A DNA stretch of 64,000 nucleotides, from the NCBI RefSeq assembly GCF_020819595.1, contig NZ_JAJHNP010000002.1:186001-250000 (forward strand). Direction: 5' to 3'. Shown here in pieces: positions 36,278-45,269 of the stretch (the stretch's first letter is position 1; every line of letters begins with the position of its first letter). The translations under genes were made by a program, and so were the position numbers. The DNA is from Streptomyces barringtoniae (GTDB taxonomy: Bacteria > Actinomycetota > Actinomycetes > Streptomycetales > Streptomycetaceae). The notes under the pieces were generated by a model. That model worked only from the letters and a program-made list of their open reading frames with translations, was not told where the DNA came from and made no database searches.

Positions 36278-36744
36278 CCGGAGCGGGGGCGCCGCCGGGA
36301 GGCGCGCTGAGGTGGCTGCGGGGGCCCGGTCGGCCCCGGTAGCGCGCCCGTTCCACGGGGTGCGCCTGGCCCTCGCAGCACCGCCGGGCGCGTGCCTGGG
36401 GCCTCGTGCCGAGCGCGGCCACCAGCGCTCAGCACCGGCCTTACGGCCGTCGCGGAACACGCCGGCGGGCTGGGTGGCACGGTCCCGGCCCCAGATCGCC
36501 GCACGTAGTCCCGAGACCGGTGGTGTCGGCCCCGCGACCCCGGGCCCTGCGGTCGTCGTCCGGTCCCCGCCGGCGGCAGGATCGTCCGCCGCCCCGGATG
36601 GCGAGCTTGCCGCCGCTTGTTGCCTCTCGAACGGTGACCGTGTGCGTGTCCGACGACAGACGGCAGGCCATAGGGAGGCCCGGCATCGCGCGGTGGGTCA
36701 CAGGGGCGCCCCGCCTCGCGTGCCGGCCCGGGCGCCGTCCGGCC
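36278..36744. other. 467-bp intergenic stretch without a supported gene
   Basis: GC-rich sequence between the small membrane-protein gene and the stop of the repeat-containing hypothetical gene. Long open frames exist on both strands but are arginine/proline-rich low-complexity translations without protein character or ribosome-binding sites. No terminator-like hairpin with clear arms was identified by eye. Confidence 0.5.
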
Positions 36745-37662
36745 TCAGATGGGCCGTACGGCCATCTTGTCGAGTGCCTCCAGCAGGCCCGGCAACTCGG
36801 GGCCCCGGCCCACCGGCAGGATCTCGCCGGGCTCGTCGTCGAGCAGGACGAAGGCGATGTCGTCGGTGCGGGCCACGATCGACCAGCCGGGGCCGTCGGC
36901 GCGCAGCGTACGGGCGTCACCAGGGGCGAACGACGAGCGCACCCGGCCGAGCGGCGGCGGTGAGTCGACGTAGCCGCGTGCCTCCGCGAGCACCCGCCTG
37001 ATCCCCTGGTGGCCGCTCTGCGGCACACCATGCCCGCTCTCCGGCGACGACTCCTCGGCCTTCTGGTGGCCGCTCTGCGGCACACCATGCCCGCTCTCCG
37101 GCGACGACTCCTCGGCCTTCTCCGGCTCGCCCGGCGTCGCCCGCCCGCCCGGTACGGAGAATTCCTCGTCGTTGACCTGCTCCCGCCATGCCGCCCACTG
37201 CAGGGCTATCTCGTCGGCGCCCAGGCGGCGCTGGGCCGGTCCCCAGACGCTGGTGTCCGGCGGGCTCAGCGCAGGCCGGTCCGCCACCTCGGGACCGGGG
37301 TCGTGCGGGGCGGGGACACCCGGAGCCGCAACGGCGACGGCCAGCGGCCAGCCCGGGAGGGCGGCCACGACCGCGCGCTCGTCCGGGGACAGCTCGTACT
37401 CCATGCCGCAGTCCCAGGACGCGATCGCCACGGCGACCAGCGAGACGTCGTCGATCACGACCGTCCAGCGCGCACCGTCGCCGTCCTGGCCCAGCACCAG
37501 GCCGTACCCGTCGGCGAGCGGCGCGAGTCCCAGCGCCGCGCACGCCTCCGGGTAGTCGTCGCCCAGAACGCTCGGAAACTGCGCCGGCGTCAACAACACC
37601 GCCGTCAGAACGTACAGCGCATCGTCCGCGGCGGCGACGGCCTCATCGTCGGCTACGGCCAT
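36745..37662 (-). CDS. Conserved hypothetical protein with a perfect 19-residue tandem duplication
   Basis: A 305-residue soluble acidic protein; GGGAGG precedes the ATG by five bases. The N-terminal part (about 1-110) and the C-terminal part (about 225-305, beginning GIRRVLAEARGYVDSPPPLG) are compact domains of the kind seen in Streptomyces SseB-like or T3SS/immunity-like hypothetical proteins, but I cannot name the family firmly. Between them is a hydrophilic linker in which KAEESSPESGHGVPQSGHQ occurs twice in a row, encoded by an exact 57-bp duplication. The repeat preserves the frame. No catalytic motif was seen. Confidence 0.78.
   Translation of the reverse strand: MAVADDEAVAAADDALYVLTAVLLTPAQFPSVLGDDYPEACAALGLAPLADGYGLVLGQDGDGARWTVVIDDVSLVAVAIASWDCGMEYELSPDERAVVAALPGWPLAVAVAAPGVPAPHDPGPEVADRPALSPPDTSVWGPAQRRLGADEIALQWAAWREQVNDEEFSVPGGRATPGEPEKAEESSPESGHGVPQSGHQKAEESSPESGHGVPQSGHQGIRRVLAEARGYVDSPPPLGRVRSSFAPGDARTLRADGPGWSIVARTDDIAFVLLDDEPGEILPVGRGPELPGLLEALDKMAVRPI
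37006..37119. repeat. Perfect 57-bp tandem duplication inside a hypothetical gene
   Basis: The units 37006-37062 and 37063-37119 are identical base for base and are followed by the same two bases. Because 57 is a multiple of three, copies can be gained or lost without changing frame. Complete identity indicates a recent duplication. Confidence 0.95.
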
Positions 37663-37803
37663 CCCTGCCTCCCAGTGGTTCGTCCATCGGCGCGCACCCT
37701 AGTGCGAGCGGAAGCCGCTTGTCACGACTCCTCACACCACGCGGAGCTGCAGGTTTCCGCCTGGACGGGGGCGAAACGACCACTGCGGACGGTGAGCTTC
37801 CGT

Positions 37804-38100
37804 TCAGCCCGTGGGCAGCCCGAGGAGATCACGGGCCACTGCCGCGGGCGACTCGTCGCGATCCCGGGCCAGCGCGACGACGGCCCGGCAGGCGAGTTCG
37901 CTCACTCCGAACGACAGCGCCTCCGGCGACACCCAGGCCGCAGCCTCCTCGATCCGGTCCTGATCGTCCTCCGCACGCGCCACGACATAAGTGGCCGCCG
38001 CTTCGAACAAGTTGTGCGCACGTCTCTCCCGAGTGTCCGCCGGCTGCGTGTGTGTGGAGGTGCGGAGTCTGGCGGTGTACTTGCGTATCTGAACGAACAC
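37804..38100 (-). CDS. Conserved hypothetical protein, 98 aa
   Basis: I chose GTG 38100 (MFVQIRKYTARLRTSTHTQP) because GGGGGGAGGG lies just upstream; a TTG at 38136 would extend it by 12 residues but includes that ribosome-binding site. The middle is helical and acidic (AHNLFEAAATYVVARAEDDQ, then EEAAAWVSPEALSFGVSEL), ending in a short helix (SPAAVARDLLGLPTG). Codon bias is good. No family was recognised. It is divergent from the MpaB-type gene, with 95 bp between the starts. Confidence 0.6.
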   Translation of the reverse strand: MFVQIRKYTARLRTSTHTQPADTRERRAHNLFEAAATYVVARAEDDQDRIEEAAAWVSPEALSFGVSELACRAVVALARDRDESPAAVARDLLGLPTG

Positions 38101-38195
38101 GCGGACCACCCTCCCCCCGAACGGGGACGTCGTCAATCGTTCATCTGCTCTCTTTCAACGTAGGGTTGGACTTTCCGCGGCAGAAGGGGGACGAC

Positions 38196-39104
38196 GTGGT
38201 GAAGCGCTTCGAGCGGCTCGGACAGATCCGTCGGCTGGACCCGGTGGCGGACGCCCTGGAGATCTACCGGCTCAGTGTGGCGTTCGAGTTCCCCTGGGAC
38301 TACACGCGCGCCTTGGAGCTGGCCCTGTATCGCACGTACGCGGTGCCGAGCATCGGGCGGCTGCTCGCGCGGACGGCGGAGCTGACCGAGCGCACGCAGA
38401 AGCGGTACGACGACACCGCCCTGCTCCTCGACACCGTCGTCGAGCACGGCTTCGCCTCCGAGGAGGGCCGTACCGCGATCCGCCGTATCAACCAGATGCA
38501 CCGCAGCTACGACATCAGCGACGACGACATGCGGTATGTGCTGAGCACCTTCGTCGTGATGCCGAGGCGCTGGATCGACGCCTACGGCTGGCGGCGGCTG
38601 TCGCGACACGAGGTCGTCGCCGCGACCGAGTACTACCGCACTCTCGGTCGGCACATGGGAATTCCTCGCATCCCGGAGACGTACGAGGAGTTCGAGGCGC
38701 TCCTCGACGCGTACGAGGAGGAGCACTTCGGCTGGGACGAGCAGTCCCGGCGGGTATCGGACGCCACACTCGACCTGATGGCGTCCTGGTATCCGCGCCC
38801 TCTGGCGCCGTTGCTGCGCACCGCGACGCTCGCCTTGCTCGACGAGCCGCTGCTGCACGCCTTCCGCTACACCCCGCCCGGCGCGGCCACCTCGGCGTTC
38901 GTGCGTCGGGCCGTACGCGCGCGTGGCCGGCTTGTCCGGCTGCTGCCGCCGCGCCGGGCCCCGCACTTCGCACGGCAGAACCGGGAGATCAAGGGCTATC
39001 CGGACGGCTACCGAGTGGCGGAGCTGGGCACCCGCCCGGTTCCCGGACTGCGCGGCTGCCCGGTTCGGCACCAGGACAGCTCAGCGGCCGACGCCGTCGA
39101 GTGA
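38196..39104 (+). CDS. MpaB/DUF2236-type oxygenase family protein
   Basis: A 302-residue protein from GTG 38196 (AAGGGGG five bases before). The family core reads INQMHRSYDISDDDMRYVLS and TFVVMPRRWIDAYGWRRL (about residues 108-145), with the conserved histidine and aspartates that in characterised relatives (latex-clearing protein Lcp, MpaB) serve the haem-type oxygenase site. The N-terminal helical part includes YRLSVAFEFPWDYTRALELA. There is no signal peptide, so it is cytoplasmic. The substrate is unknown. Its last 24 bases overlap the convergent small frame at 39081. Confidence 0.82.
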   Translation: MVKRFERLGQIRRLDPVADALEIYRLSVAFEFPWDYTRALELALYRTYAVPSIGRLLARTAELTERTQKRYDDTALLLDTVVEHGFASEEGRTAIRRINQMHRSYDISDDDMRYVLSTFVVMPRRWIDAYGWRRLSRHEVVAATEYYRTLGRHMGIPRIPETYEEFEALLDAYEEEHFGWDEQSRRVSDATLDLMASWYPRPLAPLLRTATLALLDEPLLHAFRYTPPGAATSAFVRRAVRARGRLVRLLPPRRAPHFARQNREIKGYPDGYRVAELGTRPVPGLRGCPVRHQDSSAADAVE

Positions 39105-39389
39105 GGCGAGGGTGTCGCGCAGCCAGGCCAGTTCGGCCCGGCTCGTGGCACGCGCGGCGGTGAGGACACCGCGCCGGAACGGGTTGTCCAGTTCCTCTGC
39201 GCCCAGCGGCCGGTCACCGTGGTAGAAGAAACCAGTGGGCTCCTCCGGACTTGTGGGCTCCTCCAGAAAGGCCAGCCGGCGGGGCAATGCGGCCGCCTGG
39301 GCGGGCGGATAGCGCACGCGCGCGTGGCTGGGACCGTCAGTCCGCTGTGGGCGGCCACCATACGATTGGCCGATCCGCGCGCCCTGCAC
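39081..39389 (-). CDS. Doubtful small hypothetical gene
   Basis: A minus-strand frame of 102 codons ending in a protein-like stretch: LPRRLAFLEEPTSPEEPTGF, FYHGDRPLGAEELDNPFRRG, then TSRAELAWLRDTLASLDGVGR. The N-terminal 24 residues look non-coding and the GTG at 39389 has no ribosome-binding site, so the true start may be further in (GTG 39317) or the gene may be a remnant. It overlaps the end of the MpaB-type gene tail to tail. No family was recognised. Confidence 0.4.
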   Translation of the reverse strand: MQGARIGQSYGGRPQRTDGPSHARVRYPPAQAAALPRRLAFLEEPTSPEEPTGFFYHGDRPLGAEELDNPFRRGVLTAARATSRAELAWLRDTLASLDGVGR

Positions 39390-39476
39390 CGCAGGGCCGT
39401 CGGCCTGTGCCGGGGCTCGGACCCTGTGCCGTGGCCGGAACGGCCCGACTCGCCCGGCTGTCAGTGAATACGGCGT

Positions 39477-40091
39477 TCAGTTGTCGCGTCCGCGTACCGC
39501 GAGCGCGAGGAAACGGGCGTCCTCGTCGACGTAAGACGTCATGTTCCACCCCGAACGGGCCAGCAATGGACGGAGGTTGGCCTCGGCGCGCAGGTCGTCG
39601 GGTGTGATCTGCCGGCCCTGGCGCGCCGCCAGTGCCGCGCGGCCGATGGGATGGAACAACGCCAGCGTGCCGCCGGGCCGCACCACCCGGACAAGCTCCC
39701 GCAGGTTCTCCTCCGGGCGCGGCAGATGGGCGATCAGTCCGGCCGCGAACACCGCATCCAGTGACCCGGACCGCAGCGGCAGCGCGGCGACGTCCGCCAG
39801 CAGCAGGTGCCCGTTGCGGCCGCGGCCCGCCCGAACGGCCGCCTGTAGCATCGCCGGTGTCACATCGGCGCCCAGCACCACCCCGGACGCCCCCACGGCG
39901 GCCCGCAACGGCGGCAGGGCGCGCCCCGTTCCGCAGCCCGCGTCCAGCACGCGGTCGCCCGGCCGCAGCCCGAGATCGGCGACCGCCGACGCGTAGGCGG
40001 GACCGTCGTCGGGGAACCGGCTGTCCCAGTCGGCCGCACGGGCGGTGAAGAATTCCTGGACGTGTGTGTGGTCGTCGCTCATGTTCCGCAT
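39477..40091 (-). CDS. Class I SAM-dependent methyltransferase
   Basis: A 204-residue enzyme with the classic Rossmann methyltransferase order: motif I DRVLDAGCGTGRALPPL (about 47-63), an acidic residue after strand 2 (GVVLGADVTPAMLQAAV), motif III around LLLADVAALPLRSGSLDAVF, and the later LPRPEENLRELVRVVRPGG. GAGG lies five bases before ATG 40091. The acceptor is not visible; the sequence belongs to the broad UbiE/Methyltransf_11-like group. It is divergent from the MHYT gene at 40234. Confidence 0.9.
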   Translation of the reverse strand: MRNMSDDHTHVQEFFTARAADWDSRFPDDGPAYASAVADLGLRPGDRVLDAGCGTGRALPPLRAAVGASGVVLGADVTPAMLQAAVRAGRGRNGHLLLADVAALPLRSGSLDAVFAAGLIAHLPRPEENLRELVRVVRPGGTLALFHPIGRAALAARQGRQITPDDLRAEANLRPLLARSGWNMTSYVDEDARFLALAVRGRDN

Positions 40092-40233
40092 AATTCCTCA
40101 CCGTCACGGGGGATACATAGGTGCACATGTTCGGGCCGGACTCGATCGTTCCGTCGCATCCAGGTGTCATATTCCAACACCTTTCGAAATGCGCCCCCTT
40201 TGTGCGCCCGTGCCCCCCTAGCGTCCCTTGGCC

Positions 40234-41007
40234 ATGGGACACCTGGACCACGCCGCCTTCGGCTGGCTGACCCCCGTGCTGTCGTACCTCATGGCCTGCG
40301 TGGGCGCCGCGCTCGGACTGCGCTGCACCGTCCGCGCGCTGGCCACCACGGGCCGCTCGCGCCGCAACTGGCTCGTCACCGCGGCCTCCGCCATCGGGAC
40401 CAGCATCTGGACCATGCACTTCGTGGCCATGCTCGGCTTCCGCGTCAGCGGCACCGACATCCGCTACAACGTGCCGCTGACCATCCTCAGCCTCCTCGTC
40501 GCCATGGTCGTCGTCTGCGCCGGCGTCTTCGCCGTCGGCTACAGCCGCGACCGCACCCGGGCGCTCCTCCTCGGCGGCCTCACCACCGGGGTGGGCGTCG
40601 CGAGCATGCACTACCTGGGCATGGCGGCGGTCCGGCTGCACGGCGACATCCGGTACGACCCCGTACTCGTCGGAGTGTCGGTGCTGATCGCCGTCGTGGC
40701 GGCGACCGCGGCCCTGTGGGCCGGGCTCAACATCAAGTCGCCTCTCGCGGTCACCGTCGCCTCCCTCGTCATGGGAGCGGCCGTCAGCAGCATGCACTAC
40801 ACCGGGATGTTCGCCGTGAGCGTGCGGGTGAACCCCTCCGGCGAGACCCTGCCCGGGGCCACGGCGATGCAGTTCATCTTCCCCCTCGCCGTCGGCCTCG
40901 GGTCCTACCTGTTCATCACCTCGGCCTTCGTCGCCCTCTCGCCCACGGCCGACGAGCGAGAGGCATCCGCCTTCGCCCAGCGGCCCGTCGAGAGCATCGC
41001 CCGCTAG
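40234..41007 (+). CDS. MHYT-domain integral membrane sensor
   Basis: A 257-residue protein with seven predicted transmembrane segments. Three MHYT-type motifs mark the domain: WTMHFVAM near residue 59, ASMHYLGM near 125 and SSMHYTGM near 187; their methionines and histidines are thought to bind copper and sense oxygen, CO or NO. There is no attached GGDEF, EAL or kinase domain, so it must act with a partner. The conservon kinase gene begins 48 bp downstream on the same strand, making a shared transcript and function plausible. ATG 40234 was chosen; a TTG two codons earlier is also possible. Confidence 0.88.
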   Translation: MGHLDHAAFGWLTPVLSYLMACVGAALGLRCTVRALATTGRSRRNWLVTAASAIGTSIWTMHFVAMLGFRVSGTDIRYNVPLTILSLLVAMVVVCAGVFAVGYSRDRTRALLLGGLTTGVGVASMHYLGMAAVRLHGDIRYDPVLVGVSVLIAVVAATAALWAGLNIKSPLAVTVASLVMGAAVSSMHYTGMFAVSVRVNPSGETLPGATAMQFIFPLAVGLGSYLFITSAFVALSPTADEREASAFAQRPVESIAR

Positions 41008-41055
41008 CGGGAGCCCGGCTCGAGCACCCCGACCCACGTCCCGAACGAGGAGGCC

Positions 41056-43596
41056 ATGCGCCCACCCCGTACCACCACCAAAGCCGGCACCCCCGGGCAT
41101 GCGCCGCGTGGCCGCCGCGCACACGCCGGACCGCCCGCCGCCGAGGCTGCCGACCGCCCGTTCGGCACCCCGCCGGCCAAGGCACGCGCGCGTGGCAACC
41201 GCCGGCACCTGCGCCCCCGCACCGTGCGCGCCAAGGTGGTCGGCCTGCTGATGGTGCCTGTCGTCTCCCTGCTCGCCCTGTGGGCGTACGCCACCGTCAC
41301 CACCGCCCAGGACGTGGCCCGGCTGCGGCAGTCCCAGCGCGTCGACGCCGAACTGCGCACCCCGGTGGCGGCGGCCGTCACCGCCCTGCAGGCCGAGCGC
41401 ACCGCAGCCGTGCGCTACGCCACCGCGCCGGGCGCGGGCGACGACACCGACCTGCGAGGCCTGGCCGCCCGTACCGACGGAGCCGTGGCCGAGCTGCGGC
41501 TCGGCGGCCACAACACCGTCGCCGACAGCGAGGAACTGCCCGCCGGTGTCTCCGGTCGCCTCTCCGCCTTCGTCACCGGCGTCGAGCACCTGCGCGCCCT
41601 GCGCACGGCCGTACTCGACCGCAAGGCCGGCTGGGACAGGGTGTACGCGCAGTACACGAAGACCATCGGCGCGGCCTTCGCCGTGGACGGCGCCCTCACC
41701 GGCATCCAGCGGGCCGACGTCGGCTCCGACGCGCGCGTGCTGCTCGAATTCAGCCGGGCCGCCGAGGCGCTGGCCCAGGAGGACACCCTGCTCGGCAGCG
41801 CGCGGACCGCCGCGCAACTGCAGGGCGAACGGCTACGGCTGTTCGGCGCCGCGGTCACGGCGCGCCGTACCCTCACCGAGGTCGCGGTCGCCGACCTGCC
41901 GGTCGCCCAGCGCACCGCCTGGCAGGGCCTGGCCGGCAGCGGCGCCTACACCGCCCTCGGTGCCGCCGAGGACAAGATCATTGCCGCCGGGCCCGGCAGC
42001 AAGCCGGCCGACGCGTCGCCTCAGGCCGCGTGGAACGCTGCCCACGCGCGTGTGCAGGACGGAATGCAGGGCATCGCGGCGAACACGGGCCGGGCCGTAG
42101 CGGGCCGCGCCGATCCCTTCACACGCGGCCTGCTCAGCCCCGCGGGCTCTGCCGTGCTCCTCGGCCTGGCCGCCGTCGCCGCCTCGCTCGTCATCTCCGT
42201 CCGCATCGGACGCGGTCTCGTCGTCGAACTCGTGAGCCTGCGCAACGACGCCCTGGAGATCGCGCGCCGCAAACTCCCCGAAGCGATGCGCAGACTGCGC
42301 GCCGGAGAGGAGATCGACATCCAGGCGGAGGCGCCCGTCGGACCACCCGCCGAGGACGAGACGGGTCAGGTCTCCGAAGCCCTGACCACCGTCCACCGCG
42401 CCGCGTTGCACGCCGCCGTGGAACGCGCCGAACTCGCCAGCGGCATCTCCGGCGTCTTCGTCAACCTGGCCCGCCGCAGCCAGGTGCTGGTCCACCGCCA
42501 GCTCAGCCTCCTGGACAGCATGGAGCGCCGCTCGGAGGATCCCAACGAGCTCAGCGACCTGTTCCGCCTCGACCACCTCACCACGCGCATGCGGCGGCAC
42601 GCCGAGAGCCTGATCATCCTCTCCGGCGCCGCACCCGGCCGGGCCTGGCGCATGCCGGTGTCCCTGACCAACGTCGTACGGGCCGCGGTTTCCGAGATCG
42701 AGGACTACGCGCGCGTGGAGGTGCGTCAGCTCCCCGAAGCCCATGTCATCGGCGCCGCCGTCGCCGACCTCACCCACCTGCTCGCCGAACTCGTCGAGAA
42801 CGCCGCCCAGTTCTCCCCGCCCCACACGCGCGTGCGCGTCACCGGCGAGCCCGTCGGCAACGGCTACGCCCTGGAGATCGAGGACCGGGGACTCGGCATG
42901 GGCGCCGAGACCCTCGCCGAGGCCAATCGCCGCATCGAACAGTCCGAGGCGCTCGACCTGTTCGACAGTGACCGGCTCGGACTCTTCGTGGTCAGCCGGC
43001 TCGCCTCCCGGCACGACGTCAAGGTGCATCTGCGGACCTCCCCCTACGGAGGCACCACGGCGGTCGTCCTGGTGCCCACCGCCCTGCTGCACACCGGGGC
43101 GACGGAACGTTCGTCCCGTCAAGGCGAACAGTCCCGTCGGGATCCGGACCGCGAGTACGCGCGCGTGCCGGGCGCAAGTCCACATCAAGAGGCCGTCGCC
43201 ACACGGTCGGACCGGCCCGCCCTCGCGGCCACCGCTCCAGGCCTCCACGGCGTGGTCGACGAGCCACGCCCGCACGGAACCGGCGACGAAACCCCACCCC
43301 CCGGAGTCACCGCCTTGAGGCTGCACCGACCGCCGGACGACTCCGAGAGCTCGGACAACCTCCCACGCCGCGTGCGCCAGGCGAGCCTTGCCCCTCAGCT
43401 CCGGCAGCAGCGTCCCGAAGAGCCGGCGCAGGAGACCGCACGGCACAGTGACGAACGGCGCACCCCCGAACTGGTACGGGACCGAATGGCCGCCTACCGC
43501 GCCGGCTGGGCTCGCGGCGGCGGAAGACAGCCCGGGCGCGGCGCCGCCCCGGAACCCGAAACGGGCAGTGACCTCAGCGAAGGAGACCCGGCATGA
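41056..43596 (+). CDS. Conservon sensor histidine kinase (CvnA-type)
   Basis: An 846-residue membrane kinase-like protein, first gene of a conservon. GAGGAGG sits two bases before the ATG. It has a basic proline-rich N-terminus, a first transmembrane helix (VVGLLMVPVVSLLALWAYAT, about 61-80), a nitrate/nitrite-sensor-like extracellular region (about 85-350), a second helix (AVLLGLAAVAASLVISVRIG, about 361-380), a HAMP-like linker, and a C-terminal ATPase domain with ELVENAAQFSPP (N box) near 578 and EDRGLGMG (G1 box) near 614. The long disordered C-terminal tail is usual. Its stop overlaps the next start (ATGA, 43593), implying coupling with the roadblock protein. Confidence 0.93.
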   Translation: MRPPRTTTKAGTPGHAPRGRRAHAGPPAAEAADRPFGTPPAKARARGNRRHLRPRTVRAKVVGLLMVPVVSLLALWAYATVTTAQDVARLRQSQRVDAELRTPVAAAVTALQAERTAAVRYATAPGAGDDTDLRGLAARTDGAVAELRLGGHNTVADSEELPAGVSGRLSAFVTGVEHLRALRTAVLDRKAGWDRVYAQYTKTIGAAFAVDGALTGIQRADVGSDARVLLEFSRAAEALAQEDTLLGSARTAAQLQGERLRLFGAAVTARRTLTEVAVADLPVAQRTAWQGLAGSGAYTALGAAEDKIIAAGPGSKPADASPQAAWNAAHARVQDGMQGIAANTGRAVAGRADPFTRGLLSPAGSAVLLGLAAVAASLVISVRIGRGLVVELVSLRNDALEIARRKLPEAMRRLRAGEEIDIQAEAPVGPPAEDETGQVSEALTTVHRAALHAAVERAELASGISGVFVNLARRSQVLVHRQLSLLDSMERRSEDPNELSDLFRLDHLTTRMRRHAESLIILSGAAPGRAWRMPVSLTNVVRAAVSEIEDYARVEVRQLPEAHVIGAAVADLTHLLAELVENAAQFSPPHTRVRVTGEPVGNGYALEIEDRGLGMGAETLAEANRRIEQSEALDLFDSDRLGLFVVSRLASRHDVKVHLRTSPYGGTTAVVLVPTALLHTGATERSSRQGEQSRRDPDREYARVPGASPHQEAVATRSDRPALAATAPGLHGVVDEPRPHGTGDETPPPGVTALRLHRPPDDSESSDNLPRRVRQASLAPQLRQQRPEEPAQETARHSDERRTPELVRDRMAAYRAGWARGGGRQPGRGAAPEPETGSDLSEGDPA

Positions 43597-44030
43597 TCCA
43601 GGACCCGAACACGAGGGCCGGCCAGCGCTCCGGCGAACTGGACTGGTTGCTCGACGACCTGGTGATGCGCGTGAGCGAGGTGCGGCACGCCGTCGTGCTC
43701 TCCAACGACGGACTGGCCGTCGGCGCCTCCACGGGCCTTGCGCGCGAGGACGCCGAACACCTCGCCGCCGTAGCCTCCGGCTTCAACAGCCTCGCCAAGG
43801 GGGCGGGACGGCACTTCGGAGCGGGCGGCGTGCGGCAGACCATGGTCGAGATGGACGACGCGTTCCTCTTCGTGGCCGCCGCCGGCGACGGTTCCTGCCT
43901 CGCCGTGCTCACCGCCGTCACCGCCGACATCGGGCTGGTCGCCTACGAGATGGCGCGCCTGGTCAAACGGGTCGGCGAGCACCTGTACACGCCGCCGCGC
44001 GTCACCGCGCAGCCGCCCGCAGCCGGATGA
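43593..44030 (+). CDS. Roadblock/LC7 domain protein (CvnB-type)
   Basis: A 145-residue MglB/roadblock-type protein. The core LDWLLDDLVMRVSEVRHAVV, then LSNDGLAVGASTGLAREDAE and FNSLAKGAGRHFGAGGVRQT (about residues 12-85) is typical. Such proteins regulate the conservon GTPase, as MglB does for MglA. It starts inside the kinase stop codon. A close paralogue lies about 2.2 kb downstream at 45791. Confidence 0.93.
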   Translation: MIQDPNTRAGQRSGELDWLLDDLVMRVSEVRHAVVLSNDGLAVGASTGLAREDAEHLAAVASGFNSLAKGAGRHFGAGGVRQTMVEMDDAFLFVAAAGDGSCLAVLTAVTADIGLVAYEMARLVKRVGEHLYTPPRVTAQPPAAG

Positions 44031-44049
44031 CCCGGGACGGGCGGCACAG

Positions 44050-44460
44050 ATGACCGAGAACGACAGCGCCGGGCCGTGGGAGCCGGGCAGCCAGTGGTAC
44101 GACGGCGAGGCCGGACCACTCGTGCGCCCGTACGCGATGACGGGCGGGCGCACCCAGCCGGGTCCCACCGGGGTGCGCTTCGACCTGATCGCCCTCGTCA
44201 CCCTCGACCCCGCGGCACCGGCGCTCGAGGACGCCGCGCTCGGCCCCGAACACCGCACGCTGATCGAGCTCTGCCGCACGGAGACACAGTCCGTCGCCGA
44301 ACTCGCGGCGGACGCCGACCTTCCTGTCGGCGTCGTCAGAGTGCTCCTCGGCGACCTGCTGGAACTCGGCTGCGTGGTCGTCAGCCGTCCCGTGCCGCCG
44401 GCCCACCTGCCCGACGAGCGGATCCTGCGCGAGGTCATCGAGGGATTGCGAGCCCTGTAG
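44050..44460 (+). CDS. DUF742 protein (CvnC-type)
   Basis: A 136-residue protein with the DUF742 pattern: an N-terminal VRPYAMTGGRTQPG (about 22-36), a winged-helix-like middle (ETQSVAELAADADLPVGVVR, then VLLGDLLELGCV) and the end DERILREVIEGLRAL, which is a near-invariant terminus of this family. It is the third conservon component; it is thought to link the membrane kinase to the GTPase. It lies 19 bp after the roadblock gene. Confidence 0.92.
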   Translation: MTENDSAGPWEPGSQWYDGEAGPLVRPYAMTGGRTQPGPTGVRFDLIALVTLDPAAPALEDAALGPEHRTLIELCRTETQSVAELAADADLPVGVVRVLLGDLLELGCVVVSRPVPPAHLPDERILREVIEGLRAL

Positions 44461-44657
44461 ATGAACGTTCCGAAGCCGCCGTTCGCCGTGCAGCATCCCG
44501 ATCCGTACGCGTTCCGCCTCCGACCGGACGAGAGTCAGTCACATCAGGTGCGTTTCGGTCCAACAGCCCGGAGGTGCGGCTCCGTTGTCATGATGCTGCC
44601 TTCGCGCCCGCAGCAGACGGACGCCGACCGCAGCCGGCCCTCCCGAGAGAAGTGATC
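44461..44657 (+). other. 197-bp spacer inside the conservon with an open 64-codon frame
   Basis: In most conservons cvnC and cvnD overlap or nearly touch. Here an ATG lies directly after the cvnC stop (44461) and opens a frame of 64 codons (MNVPKPPFAVQHPDPYAFRL ... RSRPSREK) that ends just before cvnD. There is no separate ribosome-binding site and the translation has little domain character, so I treat it as a spacer with possible coupling or an internal promoter, not as a firm gene. Confidence 0.4.
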
Positions 44658-45260
44658 ATGGTCACCGAGCACTCCGAAGCCGTCGGCGACACCGCCGCCC
44701 TGGCGCTGAAGATACTGGTCGCCGGCGGGTTCGGCGTGGGCAAGACGACCCTGGTCGGGGCCGTCAGCGAGATCCGGCCGCTGCGCACCGAGGAACTCCT
44801 CAGCGAGGCAGGGCAGCTGGTGGACGACACCGACGGCGTGGACCAGAAGGTCACCACCACCGTCGCCATGGACTTCGGCCGCATCACCATCCGCTCCGGC
44901 CTGTCCCTCTACCTCTTCGGCACACCGGGACAGGACCGCTTCTGGTTCCTCTGGGACGAGCTGTCCCAGGGCGCTCTCGGCGCCGTCGTCCTCGCGGACA
45001 CCCGGCGCCTGGAGGACTGCTTCCCCGCGGTCGACTACTTCGAGCACCGGCGCATCCCGTTCGTGGTGGCCGTCAACTGCTTCGCGGGCGCCCGCGCCTA
45101 CGGCGCACACGACGTCTCACGTGCCCTCGACCTCGACCGCGGCACTCCCGTGGTGCTGTGCGACGCGCGTGACCGGGACTCCGGCAAGGAGGTGCTGATC
45201 CGGCTCGTCGAGTACGCCGGGCGGATGCACACCGCCCGGCTCCTGGACTCGGTCGGTTGA
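44658..45260 (+). CDS. Conservon small GTPase (CvnD-type)
   Basis: A 200-residue Ras-like/MglA-type ATP/GTP-binding protein. The P-loop VAGGFGVGKTTLVGAVSEI is at about residues 18-36, switch II LFGTPGQDRFWFLWDELSQG near 90-109. The NKxD motif is degenerate (VAVNCFAGA near 140), as is common in this group. ATG 44658 was chosen, with GAGAGAAG upstream. Between cvnC and this gene there is a 197-bp gap that is unusual for a conservon. Its stop is nine bases from the stop of the convergent PPOX gene. Confidence 0.92.
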   Translation: MVTEHSEAVGDTAALALKILVAGGFGVGKTTLVGAVSEIRPLRTEELLSEAGQLVDDTDGVDQKVTTTVAMDFGRITIRSGLSLYLFGTPGQDRFWFLWDELSQGALGAVVLADTRRLEDCFPAVDYFEHRRIPFVVAVNCFAGARAYGAHDVSRALDLDRGTPVVLCDARDRDSGKEVLIRLVEYAGRMHTARLLDSVG

Positions 45261-45269
45261 GCCCGCCGC

